The notes under the pieces: model-generated | What the model was told of the DNA's origin: nothing | What the model saw: the letters and a program-made list of their open reading frames with translations, nothing else | The model's database searches: none | Made by a program: the position numbers and the translations under genes | Part shown: piece after piece, positions 1-5,069 of the stretch | How the letters are laid out: every line of letters starts with the position of its first letter | Numbering within the stretch: position 1 is the first letter of the stretch | Assembly: GCA_024278415.1 (NCBI GenBank) | Contig: JAJRTI010000850.1 | Span: forward strand, 1-5,069 | Direction of reading: 5' to 3' | Source: Planctomycetota bacterium | GTDB lineage: Bacteria > Planctomycetota > Brocadiia > JAJRTI01 | Length of the DNA: 5,069 nt

Positions 1-19
1 AATACGCAATACGCAATAC
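1..19. repeat. Heptanucleotide tandem repeat (AATACGC), cut by window edge
   Basis: Two full AATACGC units (1-7, 8-14) are followed by a partial unit AATAC (15-19). The array touches the window edge, so its true length is unknown. It lies about 20 bp upstream of the aminotransferase start. Short 7-bp arrays of this kind occur in intergenic DNA of many bacteria; no function can be read from it here. Confidence 0.7.
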
Positions 20-39
20 CTCTCCCAGGATGACACCCC

Positions 40-1395
40 ATGAGCGATTCACTTGACGTTGACCAACTGATCGCCGCTGCATCCCGCCACCTGTGGCAGA
101 ACTACTTCGTGGGCACGACGCCGGCCGAGCGGCCCACGGTGCTCGTGCGCGGGGAAGGGCTGTACGTGTACGACTCGGACGGCAACCGCTACCTCGACAC
201 GTTTGCGTCGCTGCTGACCACGCTCTGCGGCCACGGCCGGCCTGAGGTGACGGAGGCCGTGAGCCGGCAGATGCAGACGCTGGCGTTCTTCCCCGGCGGA
301 TACGATTGCATCATGGAGCCCACGGTGCGGCTCGCGGAGAAGCTCGCGCAGGTCACGCCCGGCGACCTGGGGGTCACGTTCTTCGTGAACGACGGATCCG
401 AGGCGACCGAGACCGCGATTAAGATGGCGCGCAACTACTTCTGGGTGAAAGGCGAGAAGGCGCGGCGCAAGATCATCTTCCGGCGTTACTCGTACCACGG
501 CGCCACGCTCGGTGCGCTCTCTGCGACCGGCCTCCCCGGCTCGCGGCAGCCCTACGAGCCGCTTGCGCCCGGCTTTGTGTCGGTCATGCCGGCGCGGTGC
601 TATCGGTGTGAATTGAACCTGCGCCCGGAGTCGTGCAAGCTCGCGTGCTTGCGCAACCTCGAGGCGACGATCGAATGGGAGGGCCCGGACACCGTCGCCG
701 CGGTCATCATGGACCCCATCCCCGGCTCGAACACCGGCTTCCCCTCGCCGCCCGAGGGCTACATCGAGGGCGTGCGCGCGCTCTGTGACAAGCACGGCAT
801 CCTGCTGATCTTCGACGAGATCCAGGTCGGCTTCGGCCGCACGGGCAAGTGGTTCTGCTGCGAGCACTACGGCATCGAGCCGGACATCCTCTGCGTGGCC
901 AAGGGTTTTTCGGGGGGCTATCTGCCGCTGGGCGCGGCGATCGCGCAAAAGCACGTGGCGGATACATTTCACAAAGCCAAGGCCGGCTTCCGCCACGTAC
1001 ACACGTATTCGGGCCACCCGACGGCCTGCGCGGCCGCGTTGGCGAACGTGGAGATCATCGAGCGCGAGGGCCTGGTGCAGCGGTCCGCGGAGCTAGGCGA
1101 GTATCTGCGGCCGAAGCTGGAGGAGCTGTACAAGCATCCCATTGTGGGCGACGTGCGCGGCATCGGCACGCTGTGGGCCGTTGAACTGGTAGCGGACAGG
1201 GAGAGCCGCGAGCCGCTGTCGCCCGCGGGAAATGCCGGCGCAGCCGTGAAGCAGTGGTGCCGCGAGCACGGCATGATCCTGCGCAACAACGGCGACATCC
1301 TCGTCATGGCCCCCGCGCTCGTCATGACCCGCGACCAGGCCGACGAGATGGTCGCGGGGCTCGACGCGGCGATCGCGAGCCTGAGACAATCGTAG
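40..1395 (+). CDS. Class III PLP-dependent aminotransferase (omega-amino-acid type)
   Basis: This 451-residue cytosolic enzyme should move an amino group from an amine or omega-amino acid to a keto acid such as pyruvate, using pyridoxal phosphate. Visible fold-type I features are: GSEA at 119-122 for the cofactor phosphate; YH at 152-153, where the aromatic residue stacks on the ring; the IFDEIQVGFGRTG stretch, with Asp259 contacting the pyridine nitrogen; the Schiff-base lysine Lys288 in AKGFSGGYLPLGA; and HTYSGHP at 321-327 with the phosphate-binding Thr322. Length is normal for the family and both ends look complete. The ATG at 40 is preceded by a partial Shine-Dalgarno AGGA at 27-30. An insert at 187-203 carries four cysteines (C-x2-C-x8-C-x3-C). 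Substrate cannot be assigned: taurine, beta-alanine, 4-aminobutyrate and other omega-amines are all possible, and the neighbours do not decide. Family assignment is firm; substrate is unknown. Confidence 0.95.
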   Translation: MSDSLDVDQLIAAASRHLWQNYFVGTTPAERPTVLVRGEGLYVYDSDGNRYLDTFASLLTTLCGHGRPEVTEAVSRQMQTLAFFPGGYDCIMEPTVRLAEKLAQVTPGDLGVTFFVNDGSEATETAIKMARNYFWVKGEKARRKIIFRRYSYHGATLGALSATGLPGSRQPYEPLAPGFVSVMPARCYRCELNLRPESCKLACLRNLEATIEWEGPDTVAAVIMDPIPGSNTGFPSPPEGYIEGVRALCDKHGILLIFDEIQVGFGRTGKWFCCEHYGIEPDILCVAKGFSGGYLPLGAAIAQKHVADTFHKAKAGFRHVHTYSGHPTACAAALANVEIIEREGLVQRSAELGEYLRPKLEELYKHPIVGDVRGIGTLWAVELVADRESREPLSPAGNAGAAVKQWCREHGMILRNNGDILVMAPALVMTRDQADEMVAGLDAAIASLRQS

Positions 1396-1415
1396 CCGCA
1401 TGCGCCAGCATGCGG
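1396..1415 (+). terminator. Perfect 8-bp hairpin immediately after the aminotransferase stop
   Basis: CCGCATGC (1396-1403) and GCATGCGG (1408-1415) are exact inverted repeats around the 4-nt loop GCCA, starting on the base after the TAG stop (1393-1395). The stem is GC-rich and would be stable in RNA. It is followed by GGGACC rather than a T-tract, so it is not a canonical Rho-independent terminator. It may instead protect the 3' end of the message or help termination with the larger palindrome downstream. The structure is certain; the terminator role is inferred. Confidence 0.4.
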
Positions 1416-1421
1416 GGGACC

Positions 1422-1590
1422 TCGCTACTCCCGCCCTGGCGGGCGTGGCTACAGCCGTTCTCCTATTCTTACTCCTACTCTTCGTCTTACTCTTGAGTCG
1501 TAATCTCTGGATGCAGGAAGCACGGGAGTAAGACGAAGAGTAGGACGAGGAGTAAGGGCCTGTAGCCGAAGCCGCCAGGCTTTGGAGCGA
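1422..1590. repeat. Large imperfect palindromic intergenic element (two inverted copies of one repeat)
   Basis: The two halves are inverted copies of one sequence. Read outward from the centre, each arm has an exact 20-bp match (1473-1492 with 1526-1545), a hexamer-rich stretch, then CTGTAGCC-N4-CCGCCAGG (plus strand 1560-1579; minus strand 1454 down to 1435), then AGCGA (1586-1590, paired with 1422-1426). As RNA, pairing would run 1473-1495/1523-1545, 1464-1470/1548-1554, 1460-1462/1556-1558, 1447-1454/1560-1567 and 1435-1442/1572-1579, closing a loop of about 27 nt (1496-1522). That is roughly 50 base pairs including some G-U. No transposase is present and no T-tract follows. It resembles a MITE-like or extragenic palindromic repeat, or a bidirectional structure between two transcription units. 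Copy number elsewhere in the genome cannot be seen here. Confidence 0.75.
1458..1554. repeat. Degenerate hexanucleotide arrays in inverted orientation (TACTCT-type / AGAGTA-type)
   Basis: The left arm of the palindrome reads in phase as six hexamers (1458-1493): TTCTCC, TATTCT, TACTCC, TACTCT, TCGTCT, TACTCT. The right arm (1525-1554) reads as five hexamers of the complementary type: GGAGTA, AGACGA, AGAGTA, GGACGA, GGAGTA. The left arm is therefore a pure-pyrimidine-biased strand and the right arm purine-biased. The centre (1494-1524) is not hexameric. The shared order around the TCGTCT/AGACGA unit shows that one arm is an inverted duplicate of the other rather than an independent microsatellite. 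Confidence 0.7.
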
Positions 1591-1613
1591 ACGCGAGAGC
1601 CCGCACCCTGGCG
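1573..1613 (+). other. Short inverted repeat that competes with the large palindrome
   Basis: CGCCAGG (1573-1579) is complementary to CCTGGCG (1607-1613), giving a 7-bp stem with a 27-nt loop. The same 1573-1579 bases also pair with 1435-1441 in the large palindrome, so the two structures exclude each other. The remaining DNA up to the next gene holds one more weak inverted repeat, GCCGCC (1617-1622) with GGCGGC (1646-1651). I see no convincing promoter boxes in this stretch. Confidence 0.4.
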
Positions 1614-1656
1614 ACCGCCGCCATGGACCCCTGTCAGAGCCCAACGGCGGCTTGCC

Positions 1657-1668
1657 TGCGCTAGCGCA
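1657..1668. promoter_or_regulatory. Perfect 12-bp palindrome TGCGCTAGCGCA next to the synthase start
   Basis: TGCGCTAGCGCA is fully self-complementary and ends 2 bp before the ATG at 1671, or 20 bp before the alternative ATG at 1689. It contains the in-frame TAG (1662-1664) that blocks any longer upstream start for the synthase. A perfect palindrome in this place could be an operator, or a small RNA hairpin over the ribosome landing site. With GC-rich DNA chance is also possible, so a regulatory role is only a suggestion. Confidence 0.3.
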
Positions 1669-1670
1669 AT

Positions 1671-2672
1671 ATGGGACCATGCCTCGGTATGAACGTTGCT
1701 GAAGCCATCCAGTCGTACGGCGTCAAGATCGACGCATACTTGGAGGAGTTGATCCCGCGCGGGCGGGACGATTTCCTGAGCAAGCCGATCTGGCACCACA
1801 TGGACACCGGCGGCAAGCGCATTCGGCCGGCCCTGTGTCTGCTCACGTGCGAGGCCTTGGGCGGCAACATCGACGATGCACTGCCGTTTGCGGCCGCGGT
1901 CGAACTGCTGCACAATATGCTGCTGCTGCACGACGACATCGAGGATGGCGACGAGGTGCGCCGCGACCAGCCCACGGTGTGGAAGCGATTCGGCGTGCCC
2001 AATGCAGTCAACGCCGGCGACTACCTGCTCGCCCGCGCGTACGCGGCCGTGCTGGCGACGCCGGTCGACGCGGAGCGCAAGACGCGGCTCATGTCGGCCT
2101 TCAACGACGCGTTCGAACGAACCGTTGAGGGGCAGGCGCTGGACATCAATTCTCGCGGCGACGCGAAGTGGACGATTGACGACTACATGCGCATGGTGGT
2201 GCTCAAGACCGGGCGCTACCTCGCGCTCGGCATGGTCGGCGGAGCGATCATCGCCGGCGCGGCCGACGCGGTCGTCGGCACCCTCTACAGCATGGGCGAG
2301 ACCCTCGGCCCAGCGTTCAAGATTCGGGACGACGTGATCGATCTCACGGAGGGCAAGGGCCGGGGCGGCGAGATTGGCTGCGACATCAAGGAGGGCAAAC
2401 CGAGCGCGCTCTACGCGTACGCCATGACGCACGGCTCGCAGGAGCAGCGCCGCGCGCTCATGGAGATTATGGCCAAGCCGCGCGAGGCCACGACCGGCGA
2501 TGACGTGCACAGGGCGATCGGCATTTACCAGAGCGCCGGCGCGATGGCCTTTGCCGAGCAGAAGGCCGAGGAGTTGATTGGGGAAGCGTACGCGACCCTC
2601 GACGCGCTCCCGCTTGCCAGCAAGGAGCTGTTCCGGGACATCGCCGATTTCATCGCGAAGCGCACGACGTGA
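1671..2672 (+). CDS. Trans-type polyprenyl diphosphate synthase (GGPP synthase-like)
   Basis: The 333-residue cytosolic enzyme should condense isopentenyl diphosphate onto an allylic diphosphate to build linear trans-polyprenyl diphosphates. Motifs appear in normal order: GGKRIRP (47-53), with the diphosphate-binding Lys49, Arg50 and Arg52; ELLH with His81; the first Asp-rich motif DDIED (88-92), then RR at 97-98; KT at 179-180; the second Asp-rich motif DDVID (220-224); and a late DIKEGKPS (238-245). The first motif lacks the two-residue insertion of bacterial type II FPP synthases, and positions 4 and 5 before it are Leu84 and Met83, not aromatic. This argues for a C20 or longer product. 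The second motif reads FKIRDD where FQIxDD is usual. No clear Shine-Dalgarno precedes ATG 1671; Met7 at 1689, with a weak GGGA at 1673-1676, is an equally likely start. Family is firm; product length is not. Confidence 0.93.
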   Translation: MGPCLGMNVAEAIQSYGVKIDAYLEELIPRGRDDFLSKPIWHHMDTGGKRIRPALCLLTCEALGGNIDDALPFAAAVELLHNMLLLHDDIEDGDEVRRDQPTVWKRFGVPNAVNAGDYLLARAYAAVLATPVDAERKTRLMSAFNDAFERTVEGQALDINSRGDAKWTIDDYMRMVVLKTGRYLALGMVGGAIIAGAADAVVGTLYSMGETLGPAFKIRDDVIDLTEGKGRGGEIGCDIKEGKPSALYAYAMTHGSQEQRRALMEIMAKPREATTGDDVHRAIGIYQSAGAMAFAEQKAEELIGEAYATLDALPLASKELFRDIADFIAKRTT

Positions 2673-2675
2673 GGA
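2671..2675 (+). promoter_or_regulatory. Ribosome binding site overlapping the synthase stop codon
   Basis: GAGGA lies 6 nt before the ATG at 2682 and shares two bases with the TGA stop of the synthase (2670-2672). It fixes the hydrolase start. Ribosomes finishing the synthase would sit on this site, which points to translational coupling of the two genes on one message. Confidence 0.75.
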
Positions 2676-2681
2676 CCTCGC

Positions 2682-3608
2682 ATGGCCGGGATTGAGTTCC
2701 GTGAGAAGCTGCTCGAACGCCTGGGCGGACAATGGCCTGAGCCGTGTGGCTTGCGGCCGCGCGTGCGCGAGACGTTGTACAAGCAAGGCTACCGCATCGA
2801 ATCGGTGCTCTATGATGTAGAGCCGGGGGCGGCGGTGCCCGCGCACTTGCTCCTGCCGGACGACGTGAGCGCTCGAAACCCCGCGCCGGCTGTGGCGGTG
2901 TGGCACCAGCATGCGGGGCAGTATCACTTGGGCAAGTCCGAACCGGCCGGGCTCGCCGGCGACCCCATGCACCACACCGGGGCCGCGCTCGCAAGGGAAG
3001 GCTACGTGGTCTTGTGTCCGGACGCACTGTGCTTCGAGGAGCGGCAAGACGACCGGCAGGAGGGCGTCAACTTCGAACGCTTCGAGTTCCTGCGCTACGT
3101 GGTGGCTGGCCAATGCTTGGCGTGGAAGAATATCCTGGACATGAAGCGCGCGGTGGACTACCTCCAGAGCCGGCCCGAAGTGCAGAGCGACAAAATCGGG
3201 TGCTACGGCCATTCGATGGGCTCGACGCATACCTGGCTCGTGGGGCCGTGGGAGGAGCGCATCACGTGCTTGGTCGCGAATTGCTGCCTGCCCACGTACG
3301 CGGCGATCCATCGCGAGCACATGCTGCACTGCTTCCCGAACTTCATCCCCGGCTTGTTCGCATTGGGCGATACGCCGGACGTGGCCGCGCTCATCGCGCC
3401 CCGGGCGCTGCACATGAACTTCGGCGACCAGGACCGGGGGAGTCCCATTGATGAAGTGCGCCGCGCGATGCCAATTATTCAGAAGGCGTACGATGAGTGG
3501 GGTACCCGTGAGAATTTCTCCTACTACATCGAGGAGGGGGCGGGGCACGTGTTGTCGGACGAGATGTGGCGACTCACGAAAGAGCACTTCGCCAAGCATC
3601 TGAGGTGA
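2682..3608 (+). CDS. Alpha/beta hydrolase, dienelactone hydrolase / acetyl-xylan-esterase-like
   Basis: This 308-residue protein should be a serine hydrolase acting on ester or lactone bonds. The nucleophile elbow is GHSMG (176-180) with Ser178. Asp251 in NFGDQD (246-251) fits the acid, with Asp249 as the alternative. His289 in GAGH (286-289) completes the triad. The VWHQHAGQYHLGKSEPAG segment (73-90), followed by EGYVVLCPDALCFEER (106-121), matches the oxyanion-hole and core-strand region of the DLH/Abhydrolase_7-type group as I know it. There is no signal peptide or membrane helix, so it is probably cytosolic. It has nine cysteines, including adjacent Cys201-Cys202, which is many for a protein of this size. 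It starts 9 bp after the polyprenyl synthase and 27 bp before the membrane protein, so it is probably co-transcribed with both. The substrate is unknown; deacylation of a sugar or lipid intermediate would suit the neighbours but is only inference. Confidence 0.92.
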   Translation: MAGIEFREKLLERLGGQWPEPCGLRPRVRETLYKQGYRIESVLYDVEPGAAVPAHLLLPDDVSARNPAPAVAVWHQHAGQYHLGKSEPAGLAGDPMHHTGAALAREGYVVLCPDALCFEERQDDRQEGVNFERFEFLRYVVAGQCLAWKNILDMKRAVDYLQSRPEVQSDKIGCYGHSMGSTHTWLVGPWEERITCLVANCCLPTYAAIHREHMLHCFPNFIPGLFALGDTPDVAALIAPRALHMNFGDQDRGSPIDEVRRAMPIIQKAYDEWGTRENFSYYIEEGAGHVLSDEMWRLTKEHFAKHLR

Positions 3609-3622
3609 CCATGCCGGCGGAC

Positions 3623-3627
3623 AGGAG
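3623..3627 (+). promoter_or_regulatory. Ribosome binding site setting the GTG start of the membrane protein
   Basis: AGGAG sits 8 nt before GTG 3636, the first good start in the long open frame that follows the hydrolase stop. A second Shine-Dalgarno-like sequence, GAGGTGA at 3602-3608, overlaps the hydrolase stop but serves ATG 3611, which opens only a 10-codon frame in another phase. Confidence 0.6.
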
Positions 3628-3635
3628 CAGCGCGC

Positions 3636-5069
3636 GTGAGTGAAGTGAAGCAGACGGGCCGCGGTTGGTTGCGCGCGGCGGTGGTGGGCGGGCTTGTGGT
3701 CCTGTGCTTGTTTTGTTCGCGCTACTTCCACAATCCCGAGTTCATCAGCTACGAGACCGATTGGCTCCAGTACCCGACGCGCTACCTGTTCGCCCGGCAA
3801 GCGTGGCTCGCGGGCGAGCCGCCGCTCTGGTGCCACTACCTCGGCGGGGGCTACTTCATCGCGGGCGATCCGGACGGGCAGGCGCTCACGCTCATCACTC
3901 CGTTCGTGCTGCTGTTCGGCGAGGTCGTGGGGCTGAAGGCCGCGCTCGCGGTTGCGCACGTGGTCGCGTTCGCGGGCATGCTCTACCTCATGCGCCGCGT
4001 GTGGCGGCTCCCGGTGGTGCCGTCGGTGTATGCGAGCTTGCTGCTGTCGCTCTCCACTTGGCTGCCGGGGCGGATCTTTCAGGGGAATTGGCCGGAAATG
4101 TACTACGTGGCCGCTCCGTGGCTGGCCGCGTTCGTGTTGCGGGCGCGGCGGCGGCCCATGTTCGCGGTTGCGCTCGGCGTGGTGCTGGGGCTCATCCTGC
4201 CGCAGGCGCGGCAGGGCTGGGCCGCGCTGGTGTTGTTTGTGGCCGTGGTTGCTGTGATCGATTCGCTTCGGCACAAGCGCATCGACGCGCTGTGGATCGT
4301 TGGCGTCGGGTGTGTCGTGGCGCTGCTCGTGGGCGCGGTCAAGCTGTTGCCGGCGATGTGGCTGTTGCGCGGCGGGCTGCCCCTACAAGCCGCGCGGGAC
4401 CTCTACACGGAGCACTCGATCACGGCTCTGCACTGGACGCGCTTCTGCTCTGGCATGACGACGAACGAGATCGACCTCGTGAGAGCGCAATCATCGGAGA
4501 TTTGTATTGGCTACGTGGGAACGGCGCTCATGCTGCTAGGCGCGGTCCTGGCGTGGCGCCGGGCGTGGCCGCTTGCGCTCACGTGGTTCCTCTTCGGGTG
4601 GCTCATCATGGCCTGGCGCGCGCCGGTGGACCTCTTCCACTGGCTCCATTCGCTGCCGGTGTTCGACAAGATGATGAACCCGATTCGGGACCTCGACTAT
4701 TTCCTTGTCGTCACGTCGGCGGCCCTCGCCGGCTTTGGCGTCGCGGCCTGTTGGCGCAAGCGATGGCTTCGGCCGGTTGTGGCGCTCGCGTGCGTGGCGA
4801 GCGTGGGCGAGGTTTTTGCCATCAGCTCCGCGTACCACAAGCATCTTTTCACCAAGCCGCCCGCGGACCGCGCGCCCGCGCCCGCGTTCGAGCAACGCTA
4901 TTGCCTGATACAACCGCGGTGGGCGGCCCGGCTGCCGGACGCGAAGGATGGGAACGCGTACTTCAACATCGTGCGCGGCATTGGCACGGTCAACTACCAC
5001 ACGTCGCTCGCGCTGCCGGAATACGTGGAGCCTGCGCGGTTTGTCGATCGCTGGGGTCGGAGTCATGCC
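3636..5069 (+). CDS. Multi-spanning membrane protein, YfhO-like / GT-C glycosyltransferase-like (3' end outside window)
   Basis: The frame stays open from GTG 3636 to the right edge, giving at least 478 residues with no stop. Hydrophobic segments are visible near residues 12-28, 84-118 (one or two passes), 125-141, 155-168, 174-189, 193-209, 217-240, 290-306, 311-327, 353-372 and 377-396, so about ten or eleven passes. Between the first and second passes, YETDWLQYPTRYLFARQAW (39-57) leads into GEPPLWCHYLGGGYFIAGDP (60-79). This resembles the YfhO-like pattern of an acidic first loop followed by G-x-PLW-x-x-Y-x-GG. Asp42 or Glu40 is where GT-C glycosyltransferases carry their catalytic acid. 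NPIRDLDYF (348-356) precedes a late helix, also usual in that group. After residue 397 the chain becomes polar, the start of a probable exported C-terminal domain. It likely acts in the inner membrane on lipid-linked sugars or in lipoteichoic-like glycosylation; donor and acceptor are unknown. Confidence 0.85.
   Translation, partial: MSEVKQTGRGWLRAAVVGGLVVLCLFCSRYFHNPEFISYETDWLQYPTRYLFARQAWLAGEPPLWCHYLGGGYFIAGDPDGQALTLITPFVLLFGEVVGLKAALAVAHVVAFAGMLYLMRRVWRLPVVPSVYASLLLSLSTWLPGRIFQGNWPEMYYVAAPWLAAFVLRARRRPMFAVALGVVLGLILPQARQGWAALVLFVAVVAVIDSLRHKRIDALWIVGVGCVVALLVGAVKLLPAMWLLRGGLPLQAARDLYTEHSITALHWTRFCSGMTTNEIDLVRAQSSEICIGYVGTALMLLGAVLAWRRAWPLALTWFLFGWLIMAWRAPVDLFHWLHSLPVFDKMMNPIRDLDYFLVVTSAALAGFGVAACWRKRWLRPVVALACVASVGEVFAISSAYHKHLFTKPPADRAPAPAFEQRYCLIQPRWAARLPDAKDGNAYFNIVRGIGTVNYHTSLALPEYVEPARFVDRWGRSHA

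Noticed and set aside
49..1017. A 322-codon minus-strand frame inside the aminotransferase
   Set aside because: It is an Arg/Ala-rich shadow of a gene with complete PLP-enzyme motifs, with no domain signal of its own.
1254..1496. A plus-strand frame ending in a Ser-Tyr repeat
   Set aside because: The Ser-Tyr tail is just the TACTCT-type hexamer array translated in one phase, and the rest is an Arg-rich shadow of the aminotransferase.
1447..1567. The core palindrome as a classic Rho-independent terminator
   Set aside because: The stem is far longer than usual, the loop is about 27 nt, and no T-tract follows on either strand.
1623..1664. An upstream in-frame ATG at 1623 as the true synthase start
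   Set aside because: It meets an in-frame TAG at 1662-1664 before reaching the synthase.
1396..1670. CRISPR array, tRNA or known riboswitch in the gap
   Set aside because: There are no regularly spaced direct repeats with unique spacers, no cloverleaf with a TTC-type loop, and no riboswitch core that I recognise.
1449..4274. A 941-codon open frame on the minus strand across the gap and three genes
   Set aside because: It is antisense to three genes with clear family motifs, runs through the palindrome, and its translation is dominated by Arg, His, Ala and Pro without recognisable domains. Long antisense frames of this kind are expected from third-position GC bias.
4536..5066. A minus-strand frame of 176 codons opposite the membrane protein
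   Set aside because: It is a basic, low-complexity shadow; the plus strand here has coherent transmembrane segments and family patterns.

Overview
This is a GC-rich bacterial window with four genes, all on the + strand and tightly packed apart from one 275-bp gap. Base composition, a GTG start and the gene types suggest a high-GC environmental bacterium. A YfhO-like membrane protein and an HQHAGQ-type esterase would fit the Planctomycetota/Verrucomicrobiota/Hydrogenedentota sphere, but no rRNA or marker gene is present, so the phylum is a weak guess.

Layout: (1) The left edge (1-39) holds a heptanucleotide tandem repeat cut by the window boundary, then a weak ribosome binding site. (2) 40-1395 encodes a complete class III PLP-dependent aminotransferase. 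(3) 1396-1670 is non-coding but highly structured. It has a perfect 8-bp hairpin directly after the aminotransferase stop codon, a large imperfect palindrome (about 1422-1590) whose arms are inverted copies of one repeat built partly from hexanucleotide units, and a perfect 12-bp palindrome next to the following start. (4) 1671-2672 encodes a trans-type polyprenyl diphosphate synthase with both Asp-rich motifs. (5) 2682-3608 encodes an alpha/beta hydrolase of the dienelactone hydrolase/acetyl-xylan-esterase-like group with a visible Ser-Asp-His triad. (6) 3636-5069 is the 5' part of a multi-spanning membrane protein, YfhO-like or GT-C-like, running off the right edge.

The last three genes have gaps of 9 and 27 bp and ribosome binding sites at or just after the preceding stop, so they probably form one transcript. 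The aminotransferase is set apart by the structured gap and may be a separate unit. A functional link is possible but inferred: the synthase makes polyprenyl diphosphates, and GT-C-type membrane glycosyltransferases often use polyprenyl-phosphate-linked sugars. Nothing in the sequence places the esterase or the aminotransferase in that pathway.

No gene here is clearly a new system. The least explained structure is the palindromic intergenic element, followed by a 10-codon leader frame overlapping the start of the membrane protein.
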